Source: Plasmopara viticola
Lineage: Eukaryota; Oomycota; Peronosporomycetes; Peronosporales; Peronosporaceae
Direction of reading: 5' to 3'
Assembly: GCA_001695595.3 (NCBI GenBank)
Contig: MBPM02000046.1
Coordinates: forward strand, 496,001-560,000
DNA length: 64,000 bases
The notes beneath the pieces were generated by a model that saw only the letters and a list, made by a program, of their open reading frames with translations, had not been told where the DNA came from and made no database searches. A program made the position numbers and the translations under genes. Position 1 is the first letter of the stretch. The number at the start of each line of letters is the position of its first letter. Of this stretch, positions 34,001-44,671 are shown in pieces.

Positions 34001-35336
34001 TACGATCAAACCGACCCAGTTGCTTAGCCACAAGTTAACCAAGTGTCCGCGGCGAATTGTTTCGTGCCAAGATTGCAATGAACAGATTGTGTTTGATCGT
34101 TTGCAAGTGCACCGTCAAACACAACATGCTGGCGTTAGATGCAGCAAAAGAAAAAGAAAGAAAGTGAGAAAACGTCATTAGTCAGCTATTGCGCCGCTCA
34201 ATGAAACAGTAGAAAGTGCCATTTACAAACAATGCGGTGTTCTGCAGGAGCTGACAGCGCCAAAGTTTCATTTTTTGGGTACAATATTTGAGATTCAGGA
34301 AGGAGAAAACAAACATACGGTGTTTACTCTGCAGACAATCATGGGTCAGCGCTGGTCTCTGCGCATGAGTCAGTGTTCTTATATGACTGATGTGTTTGAT
34401 GCCTCTAGAGCCATTGAAGGAGCCGAAGTAAACAACTCTTTAGTGGTATTTTGGTGTAAGATCCCGCCATCGGAGTCGATTGATGGACGAACACTAGTTG
34501 TTCCGATGGATGGAGAAGTGTACGGACAGGATGTGGTCGTGTACGTCCTTAAATGTTCCGCTCAGGCTTTGAATTTTGAATTGTGTCAAATGCGATACAA
34601 CAAGTACATGGAGAGTGCGACACTTTGCGCTGGCTGTAGCAACTCTCCGTACCTCAATGAGAGGCTTTCGGCTTGTGGCGCATGCAAAGTTGTAGAGTAC
34701 TGCACCCGCGATTGTCAACGAGTTCACTGGAAGCGTATCCACCGTCACATGTGTAAACATGCTTCGTTGCTTCGATTTTGTAGCGGAATGAGTGACGACG
34801 TAGCTTTTGATGAGCGAGCTGACTTTGATTATCAGTCACGAGTGAGGATGAACGTGCGTTTACTCGCACTCGGTTCTGAAAATGTCATTTATGTTGACAA
34901 CACAGTGGACATTTTAAAAGGTATTTTGGAAACAGCTATCTCGAAAGCATGGGGTCCTGAGCTGGCCGAGAACTACATGCTACCTCCTCGGAATCCTTCG
35001 CGTCCACACACTGTTGAAGGCAGTGTTCGTATTTTTTCACGCGTTGCATCAAAATTTAATGTGGAATTCAGTATCGGATATTTGACATCAACTCCAACCA
35101 TTCTGCAACAAGAAGAGCTGCAATATTTTTTCCAACTTCCGCCACACAACCCGCTTAAACTTAAAAGCGAGGGGAGTCCAGTGTTTTTGAAAAAGTGCAA
35201 GGTTTGTACGGACGACGAACGTGCAAACGGCTTTCGCTTGGTGAAGGAGATGGCGCTTGATGCGTACTCCCTTGCAAGCGTTGCAGAGCTACTTGACTAC
35301 CTACTTCTAAATACTAACTTATACCTCGCACAGTAA
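31023..35336 (+). CDS. TPR / Sel1-repeat / MYND zinc-finger protein, two exons
   Basis: Modelled as exon 1 31023-34163, intron 34164-34247 and exon 2 34248-35336, about 1409 residues. Order: helical N terminus; TPR block around residues 205-330 (GNDYFNEGNYTEAIEAYSQG is a textbook TPR); lysine-rich coiled stretch 320-375; Sel1-like repeats about 505-625 (AENELGVCYRDG, AIAYSTGKGT); a second TPR-like array about 800-960; a Cys/His pair region CGFCKTTIKP..CPRRIVSCQDC near 975-1020; and a MYND finger (CAGCSNSPYLNERLSACGAC, then EYCTRDCQRVHWKRIH) near 1170-1215. TPR plus MYND proteins act as adaptors for chaperone or chromatin partners; the target is unknown. Without splicing, TAG at 34179-34181 would end the protein at 1052 residues, yet the frame reopens without shift after it. 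See the intron entry. Confidence 0.82.
34164..34247 (+). other. Predicted 84-nt intron holding the in-frame TAG
   Basis: Donor AAA|GTGAGA and acceptor TTCTGCAG|GAG bracket 84 nt, a multiple of three, in phase 0. Splicing removes the TAG at 34179-34181 and joins KRKRKK to ELTAPKFHFLG. The polypyrimidine tract is weak. The alternatives are a nonsense mutation or stop readthrough, since the downstream frame is the same. Confidence 0.6.
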
Positions 35337-35694
35337 TCAAGAACCATATTGATTAAGGTCTCCGTATTTGCAATATCAGCTTTTTCACATCAAGGTAATC
35401 TGTGCTTGGCATGAACGAATGGAATAAAAAAAGTATTGCAGAATTTGACTTTCTGTCGCGTGATACATCAGAAATATCACACAACACGAAAGTCTAGATG
35501 TTGTTGAAATACAGGTAGTTACTCGTTAAAGCAGTCGCAGACGGTCTGATTCACTCTGTCTCACTCAGCATGTAAAATAGCTTTTCAGTCGATGGCATTG
35601 TTTCATGAAAAGGTTCAACTTTTTGTAGAGCGCTTGTCTGATTGGTAAGCAAATTTTCATGTACTAGCTAGAGTATTAATGCAGGGTCTTTTTA
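35337..35694. other. Intergenic, presumed TIM22 promoter
   Basis: No ORF or repeat of note; the expected core promoter of the next gene lies here but no certain element is seen. Confidence 0.4.
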
Positions 35695-36510
35695 ATGTAC
35701 AGTTTGTGTGAGGGATCTGAACGTTGTGTAAGCCACACATCCATGCGATTGAAAGACTATCAAATGACCGATGAAATGATCGACGCAAACACGCGGATGG
35801 GCGTGCACGTGGAAGACCTGAGCAAAGAGACGCCTCCAAATCAATTTTTGTTTCCGCGCTCTATTCTCACAATGCACGTATTGCACGATACAGTTGGCAT
35901 TCACCCGTTCTTGCCAGCATACCCGCCGCAGATCTTGCAATGGCAGCGGCCTAATCCCATTACCGAGTCATGCGCCGGCAAATTTTTCCTCTCGGCGGCT
36001 ATGGGTGCGTTTGAGTTTACCTAAGAAGGAGCTCAATGTGTAATTTGATACATCTTTGGTGCGGCAGGGTACATTATGGGCAACGTGTTCGGTCTAGTAC
36101 TCGGCAGCTACGAAGGCATCACGCCACCTATTCCAATTCCAGGACAAAGAGAGTTGCCCAAGGTGCCATGGCGCGAATCGGTAAAATTTAATCTGGGTTA
36201 GTCTTCAAGTCATTAAGCTGTATAATTGACTATAGTTGTGCTGTAGATGGCAGGAACGTGGCGAGCCACCGCGGGGAAGTGCCGCTATTGGGGTAATAAT
36301 TTTCTTGTTATTTCCGCCATGTTTTCTGGGCTCGAGTGCGCGACGGAGAAGATTCGTGCACGCCACGATGTGGGCAACGAGCTGGTGGCAGGTTGTGCGA
36401 CTGGTGCTGCATTGGCAGCAGGTCAAGGCTTTCAGGCACAATGTCTCGGCTGTGCCGGTTTTGCAGCGTTCTCTTATGCGATCAACGTCTTTACAGGCGG
36501 CAAGTTTTAG
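35695..36510 (+). CDS. TIM22: Mitochondrial inner-membrane translocase subunit Tim22
   Basis: Three exons: 35695-36004, 36068-36180 and 36247-36510. Introns are 63 bp (GTGCGT..GGCAG, phase 1) and 66 bp (GTAAAA..GTAG, phase 0). The spliced protein has about 228 residues from the first ATG; the ATG at 35743 (MRLKDYQMTDEM) is an equally good start giving about 212. Core features of the Tim17/22/23 family are present: a glycine-rich first helix (SAAMG joined to GYIMGNVFGLVLGSY), the signature FSGLECATEKIRARHDVGNE in exon 3, and glycine/alanine helices ending GCAGFAAFSYAINVFTG. Tim22 forms the carrier translocase that inserts metabolite carriers into the inner membrane. The two cysteines of family importance (one in LEC, one late in QAQCLGCAG) are kept. 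The 37-codon exon 2 is absent from any unspliced frame. It sits between the TPR-MYND gene and the M28 peptidase, all on the same strand. Confidence 0.87.
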
Positions 36511-36973
36511 TGCATTCATGTCCATAGACTTTGTCAAATTTATAGATAAACAAATAGAAGGGAAAGGGTATAGTAACAAGTTAGTTAGTCTCATCCAACC
36601 ACTGTTGAGCAAGTATACGGAAAGTGACGGATCCATAGGATACTGCCAGCAACTCAACAATAGCGAGAGTTTAACAGCAAATGGGTAGTCCTAAGTAAAC
36701 GTTAGTAGTCTTCACTACTCTACGCACTTATTAAAGAACGATATTCTAGTATGTAAAGCACAACATATAAAGTCACAACAAAGCGCATCACAGAGACGAC
36801 GGCTTAAGCTGTCTGCGACGCATTCTCTTTGTCGTCAAACTCAATTCCCTCTTTGCCAGAAACAGCAGTACCCCTTGAACTAACCCTTCTATGCTTGAAT
36901 GGTATTCTGTAGGTGGTGTTGACAACACTATTGTGTACATCACCTCACAATGTAGGCGGAAGTTAGATTGAAA
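36511..36973. other. Intergenic between TIM22 and the M28 peptidase
   Basis: No gene. The long minus-strand frames crossing 36205-36660 and 36788-37465 are antisense shadows. Confidence 0.5.
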
Positions 36974-39439
36974 ATGATGCCTTTGTTGACTCCGTCTGCG
37001 ACTCGTAGTCCGCTCAATGGCTACGAGGACCACGAGACGATAAAGGAAACACAAGAAGTCTACCCTGGCCGCGTAGTCCCTAACATTAACGAGCGTCCGC
37101 GCCTGTCCAGCAATCTTTGGCGCTTGGTGTGCTTGGCGACGTTGTTTCTGGCCTTTGCGAGCTACATTCTGCTGCAGAGCCAGTACAAGTCCGCACGCGG
37201 ACGAGAGGACAACGGTACGATCTTGGCTCGCTTCAACGAGTTTCGATACGGTGTTTTCAAGACAAAGACTCCAATTAAGAAGTCGAAGACGCTTAAGCAC
37301 CTCCCAGTCGAGAGTGATGGTCTTTCCAACCTTGAGAGCCAATTCTTGACTGCTATCGATACGACCGCAATCCGTAAGTTTCATGGTGCGTATGCGAGTG
37401 TCCCTCATCCAGCGGGTAGTGAACAAGATTACAAGACGGCACTCTTGACGGCCGAACACTTTCAATCTTTCGGCCTCAAGACTGAGATTGTCGAGTATTA
37501 TCCATTATTGTCCCTGCCTATTCATCGTAAGCTCCGGATTGTGGCCCCAAGCAAGGCAAGGCGCGAATTAAGGTTGACAGAAGACACTATTTCGGGGGAT
37601 TTGTGCACGAGCAATCTGGAGGCTCTTCCTCCGTACCTTGGCTATTCTGACTCAGGGAATGTAACAGCTTCAGTAGTGTATGTCAATTATGCTCGACCAG
37701 AGGATTTTCAGTGGCTTAAAGACAACAATGTCACCTTGAAAGATAAGATTGCATTAGTGAGGTATGGAAGCAATTTTCGAGGTTTAAAGGTGATGCTTGC
37801 AGAGCAACATGGCATGGCCGGGGTGCTTATTTACTCGGACCCATTTGATGATGGATACACACAGGGACGAGTGTATCCGGATGGACCGTGGAGACCTGAA
37901 GGATCATTTCAGCGTGGTTCAGTCCAGTACAACTCGATTGCAGGAGGAGACCCTCTTTCTCCGGGTTCTCCATCGCTACCAGGTGAGCCCTATTTAAGCA
38001 TTGAAGAGTGCAAGAGCATTCCACATATTCCAGCGCTGCCACTTTCGTATGGTCAGGCACGTTTTATTCTCGAGTCTTTAGGAGGAAGGAAAGCTCCACT
38101 CTCGTGGCAGGGCGCGTTGATTTTTAAAAATGAGAACTACTTTGTGGGTGATGATGAAGCTACAGTAGTGAATATGGATGTTGTAATGGACAATAGTGTT
38201 GGTCCGATCTGGAACGTAATTGGTACGATTGAAGGTACAGAAGAGCCGGACCAGATGGTCATTATTGGTAATCACCGTGATGCATGGGTTTGCGGTGCAG
38301 TTGATCCGTCCAGTGGCTCGGCTGTTATGCTGGAGATTGCTCGTAATTTAGGCAAGTTACTGGAAAATGGATGGAGACCGCGTCGTACTCTTGTCATTGC
38401 TTCCTGGGATGGCGAGGAATTGGGATTGCTGGGAAGTACGGAATATGCAGAGGATCATGCCACGGTTCTTAAGAGGAAGGCGGTGGCGTATGTGAATGTT
38501 GACAACTTAGTTGGCTCTTTTGTGAGTACAGGAGGTACACCATCAATCGCTAAGTTCCTACAGGACACAGCTCGGCTAATTCCTGGCAATCGGTTCCACG
38601 GTGTTGATGTCACAGAAACTTTGTACGAACAATGGGTGCATCAGACTGCAATGCGACGATCGAGCCTTGCAGTTGATACTGATGATGGAACTTTGGCTAC
38701 AGATCATTTAATTCAGCGTTTAGGGTCTGGCAAAGATTTTACGGCTTTTTACCAGCATCTTGGCATTATCTCTGCCGACTTGAGCTACACTTTCGGTAGC
38801 GCTATGTACGGAACGTACCACAGCACCATGGACAGCATTCGATACGTGGAAACAGAGGGTGATCCACACTATGCAACACACACGACCGTGGCCAAATGGT
38901 GGGGCCTTATCACTCTTCGTTTGGTAGACAATGCAATCGTCCCCTTCGATTTCTCGACTTATGGGGTTGTGATGCAAGAAAATCTGGTTGAGTACGAGAA
39001 AATCACGATTGACACGGGGCGTCACGTCGATTACACGAGACTTTTTAAAGCGACCGAGACGTTTTCAAGCAGCGCTGAGATCTTCCAAGCGCGAGTTGCA
39101 CAATTTGCGCAGAAGAGCTCTCACAACAAGAAGGAAAATCACAAGGTTGAGGCTGGGCGTCGTTTTTGGAACGAAAAACTGGTGAGTCTTGAGCGCCAAT
39201 TGCTCTCTGAAGCCGGACTTCCGCACCGTCCGTGGTTTAAACACTTGATCTTCGGACCAGGTTTTTATGAGGGCTACAAAGGAGTGGCATTTCCTGGTAT
39301 CTCGGATTGCCTTGTGTTTGAAGACGATAGCGAGGCGATTCAAGCGCACGTAGACGATGTTACCAGTGTCATTAACACTGCGGCGGCCTATTTGACGTCT
39401 AACGTGAGCACAATACAGGATTATGATGACGATGAGTAG
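36974..39439 (+). CDS. Glutamate carboxypeptidase II-like M28 zinc peptidase
   Basis: Single exon, 821 residues from the ATG at 36974. Type II membrane protein: a cytoplasmic tail, one transmembrane helix at about 48-70 (LWRLVCLATLFLAFASYILL), then a large lumenal or extracellular part. A protease-associated (PA) domain spans about 225-380. The M28 catalytic core keeps the two-zinc ligand set: His in NHRDAW (~433), bridging Asp in GAVDPSSGSA (~444), catalytic Glu-Glu in WDGEELGLLGSTE (~481), Asp in VNVDN (~510) and His in YGTYHSTMDS (~616). A transferrin-receptor-like dimerisation domain ends the protein. The family includes GCPII/NAALADase, which removes C-terminal glutamate from peptides or folates; the substrate here is unknown. 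Length and order match the family (about 750 residues) with a somewhat longer N terminus. Confidence 0.94.
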   Translation: MMPLLTPSATRSPLNGYEDHETIKETQEVYPGRVVPNINERPRLSSNLWRLVCLATLFLAFASYILLQSQYKSARGREDNGTILARFNEFRYGVFKTKTPIKKSKTLKHLPVESDGLSNLESQFLTAIDTTAIRKFHGAYASVPHPAGSEQDYKTALLTAEHFQSFGLKTEIVEYYPLLSLPIHRKLRIVAPSKARRELRLTEDTISGDLCTSNLEALPPYLGYSDSGNVTASVVYVNYARPEDFQWLKDNNVTLKDKIALVRYGSNFRGLKVMLAEQHGMAGVLIYSDPFDDGYTQGRVYPDGPWRPEGSFQRGSVQYNSIAGGDPLSPGSPSLPGEPYLSIEECKSIPHIPALPLSYGQARFILESLGGRKAPLSWQGALIFKNENYFVGDDEATVVNMDVVMDNSVGPIWNVIGTIEGTEEPDQMVIIGNHRDAWVCGAVDPSSGSAVMLEIARNLGKLLENGWRPRRTLVIASWDGEELGLLGSTEYAEDHATVLKRKAVAYVNVDNLVGSFVSTGGTPSIAKFLQDTARLIPGNRFHGVDVTETLYEQWVHQTAMRRSSLAVDTDDGTLATDHLIQRLGSGKDFTAFYQHLGIISADLSYTFGSAMYGTYHSTMDSIRYVETEGDPHYATHTTVAKWWGLITLRLVDNAIVPFDFSTYGVVMQENLVEYEKITIDTGRHVDYTRLFKATETFSSSAEIFQARVAQFAQKSSHNKKENHKVEAGRRFWNEKLVSLERQLLSEAGLPHRPWFKHLIFGPGFYEGYKGVAFPGISDCLVFEDDSEAIQAHVDDVTSVINTAAAYLTSNVSTIQDYDDDE

Positions 39440-40289
39440 TTGTTTGATCAAATTGGATAACAGGGTGCCTATTGAATTTTATCCTTCATTGATCTGTCAT
39501 GTTCAGTTTTGCCATCATATATGCTACCACAGAGTATTTATTAGAAGGCAAATAGTAACACAAGTATAGCAGAAACGCATGTGCTTTTATCGTCAACTAA
39601 GACTCAACACACCGAAACCAAGATAAGTGCAGCCCTGCTTGAGAATACTCATTACCTAGATCAGTCGCCGACTTCCGCGATGTTGTTTGCGCAGTTTAAA
39701 GCATCATTATGCACATTTCGGAACATAATATTGTCGCGATGCAACGTCTAAACACAAGTTTTTTGATTGAAGCCCCAACAACGGGCTACTACATCTGAAC
39801 CAGTATCAATCTCTTCGATGGTAATTTTGCCTACGATGGTGTCGATCGCAGCATTCAGGCAGCTTTGTGAAAGCTGGAGCATATTAAATCGATCCGACCT
39901 GAAAGAATGTATTCTTTTTTTATTTGCGCCACATCAACTCGTCGGTCAAAATTTAAGCGTGTTTTACTATTTACAGAATTTACAAGCAAAATCTGATCCT
40001 TTAAAGGGCTAGCCACCCTACGCCCCGCGATACATCTTAGATATAGCTTGGGATAGAGGTTGATCAGTCGGGAATACCGCTCATGATCTTGTCTTACCTC
40101 GAGACTAAAACAAATATGGGTTCAGGTATCTCTTATCCTCGACCAATTTCTTATATTAAATATCCACAACCCAGCATTAAATCTATATACAGCGGAATTG
40201 GGGCATTACCTTGTAGCAGCCTGATTCGAAATGTTTTAACTATCATCTGCTCCCTCATACAAAGTCAGTATCACGCCCGAAATAGCCAC
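39440..40289. other. Intergenic, no gene seen
   Basis: Short frames only (39767-40012 and 40083-40295 plus) without motif. Confidence 0.4.
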
Positions 40290-40860
40290 TATTAACAAAG
40301 CACTTGTATCAAGAGCATTCAGTGAGTTCGAAACGATCAGCTCCCTGGCTGCTACCCAGATCACTGATACGCTAGAGACGGCAGCGCAAACCAGTATTAA
40401 AGCTCACAATTGCTGGTAATTTATTGTTTACTGTATCATAACCGGCCTGTCATCGATTTCAGTGACTACGTTCACAGGAGCGATATCTACAGCGACTCCA
40501 AAGGGTATCACATCCTTGAAAACACTCACAGGGCTAACAATTGGAGTTAATCTAGTCTTCACTGGAGCTTCGCGAACGATCACTGTCCGTCATCTATCTT
40601 AGCAACAACGCTTTCCAAGGCGCAATCTTAAATCGGGCAGACATCGATCACGTCAGTAGGGACACTATCTAATTTCACGCTATCAACTTGAAGGGTGGGA
40701 TTGAGTTGTCCAATAATCAATTTAAAATCGCCTCACATAACCAAAATTTTCGGCAAATCGAACTTGCGTTCTGGGGAAAACAACAGAACCTGACTGGTGT
40801 AAACAATGAAGAAATTGATGTATTGGTTAGCATTCCTGATCGATTACTTAATTAGCATTG
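40290..40860 (+). pseudogene. Decayed ORF converging on the Polinton-like polymerase
   Basis: The plus strand reads in broken pieces: an alanine/threonine/serine-rich part (LAATQITDTLETAAQTSIKA, then TGLSSISVTTFTGAISTATP) and, after frame changes, NNQFKIASHNQNFRQIELAF, GKQQNLTGVNNEEIDVLVSI and a stop near 40853. The last segment has the 'FR+I.L.F...G..I' style of C-terminal beta-strands seen in structural proteins of Polinton elements. That is only an impression. Function not claimed; the position fits a Polinton gene pair in tail-to-tail arrangement. Confidence 0.35.
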
Positions 40861-40899
40861 ATCTAATAATGTTTGGACTGGTCTATAGATAGTTGGTTC

Positions 40900-41880
40900 A
40901 GCGGGAAATTTTTTTATGTTTACGTGCTCACATTGACTTTTGCTATGGTTCCGTAGCTTGGCAGAGTCAACAAAAACCATCTCACACTCTAAGCATTGGT
41001 TCTTGGACTAAACTATATCAATGTTATTGATGTATAGAGCATGGTTCTCATGGAAAAGGATATCCACAACCACCCACTTCTCTCTGAACGACGGATACAC
41101 TCAAAATGTTCGGCTTTTACATCCATAGAGCAGGCGTAATTACCTGAATGAATATATCCTCAATTTCGTCGAGCTGTGAACGATCAATTGATTGAGAATC
41201 ACTGTACAGCGTAAGCGTAAAGATAATACTTCAGTAGGAGGAGTAACTCTTGAATATTTCCGTTATTTGAGCTTGGATCCGTCGAGGATCTTTCCTAATA
41301 TGCTGACTCAAGAACCACGGAATACAGCGGAGCACACACTTGTTGTTGGTTTTTGAGAAGTTGAGTACGTGCTTGTTGTCGCAAATAACCTTAGGGATGT
41401 CAGCTTCACTATCACCAAATGCATGCTCACGGAAGTAGATGTAAATTTTGAACCCGGCAATTGACTTCAGCTAATACCTTGTATTGGGATTGCTAAGCGC
41501 GCTCGTCAACATCATCGACCTGATCTCTGAGATGATTTTTTTAAGATTATCGAATCGACTGCCAATAGAAAAAGGGGTCTCAAATACGTCAACATTAGCT
41601 AAATTCGGGTCCCCGTACGGAGTAAGATTTCCATCCGTTAGGCTACGTCAACATTAGCTAAATTCGGGTCCCAGTACGGAGTAAAATCTCCATCCGTTAG
41701 GCTTACGAGATCGTAGCCAAGAGAAATGTTCACCTTGAAGGCGTTAGTTTGGCCTACAAGGACGTTTCTCAGCTTGTCGCGGAACTCAGCAGGTTGGGTA
41801 CCTTCACACAGGTGCGACTCCGTGTGTGTCCCGTTGTAAGAACTAAATTTGGTGTCAATTTTCAAGTCTGTGTCCATTCA
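40900..41880 (-). pseudogene. Polinton/Maverick-type DNA polymerase B N-terminal remnant
   Basis: On the minus strand, frames at 41880-41640 and on to about 40900 give, in order: FKVNISLGYDLVSLTDGDFT; FETPFSIGSRFDNLKKIISE; a GFKIYIYFREHAFG step; NNKCVLRCIPWFL; VVVDILFHENHALYINNIDI; and a Cys2/His-like CLECEMVFVDSAKLRNH. This series is what I recall of the long N-terminal region of protein-primed PolB in Polintons: the NAFKVN entry, the conserved CxxRC, the HYxYI step before a zinc finger, and a KFPxxPTIYxP step. Stops at several points and a 59-bp tandem duplication disrupt it. Exonuclease and polymerase motifs (DxDS, YGDTDS) would lie downstream but are not present. No terminal repeats were found. 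Confidence 0.55.
41585..41702. repeat. 59-bp tandem duplication inside the polymerase relic
   Basis: Two head-to-tail copies beginning TACGTCAACATTAGCTAAAT at 41585 and 41644 differ at about three bases. The 59-bp unit is not a multiple of three. Either copy alone keeps the frame, so the duplication itself is an inactivating event that happened after the gene was working. Confidence 0.9.
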
Positions 41881-42988
41881 GTGTCTCTTTGCACGGCCTA
41901 GCGACCAGCTTCTGGTTGGTAGGGCGGAAAATGTTGCTTACATATACCACCTTACCAGTTCTCCCGCGTACCTTAACACGGTAGGTGATGCTACATCGGA
42001 GCAGCATCAATATTCGATTTTTTTGGACCTTTGAGCTCGTATGCAAACGTCGTGTCTTTGTTTGCTTGGCGATATTATATGACTATATATTTATTGGATC
42101 TTGTCGTCGGAATTGACTTTGTATCTTTCCCAATACAAATAATTTGCTGTGGTAGGGTCTATCGCGCGTTTGCAACCAGCGGTACTATTTTGGATCGTAA
42201 AATTGACACAATTGAAAGTCTTATCGCTGTACTTGTCTTTGCCTATATTAATCGTTCTTGGAAATGAATTATCAGACTAGATGCTGCAGATACGATATCA
42301 CCCTTCAATAGGAAGTGAATATAGGAGGTATCTTTTAGCGACTCTGGCTTCCGGTTTTTATACTAACCTCAGACCACGGTCCCGGCATCATTACACGTGC
42401 AGCCGACAAAGGTTTGGAGCAATACGGATGGTCAGCTATGTGTATGTCCAGCACTAGCACTTCCTTACCTTTGCGTATGGAACGCACAAACAAAAGCTTT
42501 ATAATGCATTCTAGTTGCGCAGCGGGCGGGAGCGCCGTGGAATGTACGCTTTGGATTAGTGCATATAAAGCATCTGGAAAGAGAGGAAAGGCCAGATCGT
42601 AGACTTAAAGAGGGTTCTGACTGAAATTTTTTCTGAAGTGTACAAGTGGAGCTACACAAAAATACACGATAGACTCATTTTATCGCTACTACTGCTCCGA
42701 GTATTTGGGAATTGCAACTCCAACCTTGAACCGGTCATGCATGTCGTCCGAAGTGACGTTCTTCGGAAAGCCAGGTCTTATATCATATACTTCAGCTTTT
42801 TCTAGCCCATCTGGTGCCATACAACTAGCGTGTGACTGCAAATTAGACACGTCTTAAGTCACTGAGGGCGAGCAACCTCTTTTTGTGCTTTTGATGACCC
42901 TTACTCAAAATCTAGTCTTAATAATCGTCAGAAATATTTGAAAAAAAACTAAACCTAGCAAAGGTGCTACAAAGGCGCAAAATTCTTC
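41881..42988. other. Coding-like fragments, no intact gene
   Basis: On the minus strand 42713-42855 reads about 48 codons without a stop (SCMAPDGLEKAEVYDIRPGF and on to KYSEQ, then TAG). 42330-42605 is open for a further 80 codons in another frame. Unknown; could be further parts of the decayed element to the left. Confidence 0.3.
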
Positions 42989-44551
42989 TCACATGTAACT
43001 CACGCGTCTTGCACGAACTTCAAGCACTGTTGGGCACCGCAATTCTTCTGCTTCTTCCGCAAAACTATCAGAATCAAGAGGAAGTGATTGCTGATCGTCA
43101 AGTGTATCAGCTGAAGCGTTAAAAGCTTCGATACTGACCGTGTCATGATCAGTTTCAAGGTGCATTTTTTTCAGTCGGAGATTCTCTTTGCTGCGACGTA
43201 ATCCCTCGTCAAATTCGTCGGATGAGATCGTAAGGCATGAACCATTGACTTCCTCAAGAAAAGCTACACTGGAGACCAAATGGGTGAAAAAATATCCAGG
43301 CTCAGACACTAATTTTGCTGGATTCCGATATTCCAAGATAAAAGCCACGTTGCGCTTCATTTCGCACGGGTTGGCTCGTAACACGATAAATATCAAAGCT
43401 GGCAAAAACTCGTCGGCAGATGGAAACCTGCCGCCATTTTGCGCCTTTAAAAACGTCGTCAAGTCTTGACAAAGTCGCAACACACTGTCCATCTTGCGAC
43501 GCGGACTCGGACATAACGTCATGGCTTCAAGTTGCTTTGCCAGTCGAAACCATGTTTGTTCGTGCTCTTTTGTCTTTGGGACTGGTAGATCCAAGTGTTT
43601 AAATGTAACGAATCCCAGCAAGTTGACACGATCGTGAAACGCTTCGTCTTGTTCCACCACTTCCTTCGACGGACTTAAAGTCTTGGCATACAACTTTTCC
43701 ATTAAAAACGCCTCCAACACTTCGTGAAGTAGATCTTCTCCATTCACGTCTCGCACATGAAGAAACGTGCCTTGCCTATTGTGATCTTCGTCATCTCCTT
43801 GCAGCAAAGCTCTCAAAGTTTTGCTGAGCTTGATCTGCTCGACCAGCTTTTTCACAAAATCTTGAACCTTTCCTCCCGGTCGATCTCTTGCAGCAACTGC
43901 CTTAAGCATAGACTGCAAATCCCATACTTCTGCTCGCTTCACAAAGGATTGAATACGGTACACAAGTTCCGCAGCTTGCGCACTTTTCAACAGTGTCATG
44001 AGCTCTCGAAATCCAATCAGAAATGCCATCTCTCGGTCATGACCCGTCAAGTGCTTCGTTCGCGGATTATGCGAGCGCTGCCATTGATCAAGGAATCTCT
44101 CCTGCTCGTGCAATTCTTGCAGTAAAGTTCGATACCGTTTCGAGTTATAAGCATCTGAAGCTGGCTGAAGTTCCTCAGTTAGTTGCGGCAAAATTTTGCG
44201 CTTCAAGTCGTCTAAGCTTGTAAAAAACTTGATCATTTCTTCGTTAATGCTCACTAAAGCTTCGTGGCAATGGCTTGAAGTGACTGAAGCGGTAACCTTA
44301 TCTGAGAATCCGTTTACATTTACTCCGAGCGCCTGAGTCGTGTGCTGATCCACGCCGTCGACCCAAGACACACGATTGGTACGTGCAGCCATCAACAGCT
44401 CATTGCGGCGCTGCTCAGACAGCACGTACGACGGTGCAACGGACCTCTTTGAAGGCACTGAATTCTGAACATTTTGATATGATCGGTGAGGCAACGTAGT
44501 ACTCTCTGTGGCGGACGTCGTGGCGGCATTGCTGCCTCGATTCCAGAACAT
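42989..44551 (-). CDS. VPS9-domain protein, likely Rab5-family GEF
   Basis: Single exon, 520 residues. The first 100 residues are low complexity and basic. A helical middle follows (RAB5-GEF helical-bundle-like, residues about 110-300). A VPS9 domain at about 290-425 carries the diagnostic block PSADEFLPALIFIVLRANPC, then NVAFILEYRNPAKLVSEPGY and FFTHLVSSVAFLE. The Asp of SADEFLP and the Tyr of the EPGYFFT step are the residues that act on the Rab switch regions. VPS9 proteins exchange nucleotide on Rab5/Vps21 at early endosomes. The C-terminal 90 residues are acidic and serine rich. The gene is head-to-head with EMC5, with a MITE between the two start codons. Confidence 0.88.
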   Translation of the reverse strand: MFWNRGSNAATTSATESTTLPHRSYQNVQNSVPSKRSVAPSYVLSEQRRNELLMAARTNRVSWVDGVDQHTTQALGVNVNGFSDKVTASVTSSHCHEALVSINEEMIKFFTSLDDLKRKILPQLTEELQPASDAYNSKRYRTLLQELHEQERFLDQWQRSHNPRTKHLTGHDREMAFLIGFRELMTLLKSAQAAELVYRIQSFVKRAEVWDLQSMLKAVAARDRPGGKVQDFVKKLVEQIKLSKTLRALLQGDDEDHNRQGTFLHVRDVNGEDLLHEVLEAFLMEKLYAKTLSPSKEVVEQDEAFHDRVNLLGFVTFKHLDLPVPKTKEHEQTWFRLAKQLEAMTLCPSPRRKMDSVLRLCQDLTTFLKAQNGGRFPSADEFLPALIFIVLRANPCEMKRNVAFILEYRNPAKLVSEPGYFFTHLVSSVAFLEEVNGSCLTISSDEFDEGLRRSKENLRLKKMHLETDHDTVSIEAFNASADTLDDQQSLPLDSDSFAEEAEELRCPTVLEVRARRVSYM

Positions 44552-44671
44552 GAAGAGCTCTCTTGAGAATGAAACGGATTATGTATCAAGTATGAGGTGT
44601 TTACAGCTTCATCTTATGTATTAATATGAGCAAGTTAGATATTAGTTTATAGAATAGGACAGATACATAGT

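Noticed and set aside
36205..36660. 151-codon minus-strand ORF over TIM22 exon 3
   Set aside because: Antisense to a well supported Tim22 exon; no motif.
36788..37465. 225-codon minus-strand ORF over the M28 peptidase N-terminus
   Set aside because: Antisense to a clear membrane peptidase; no motif.
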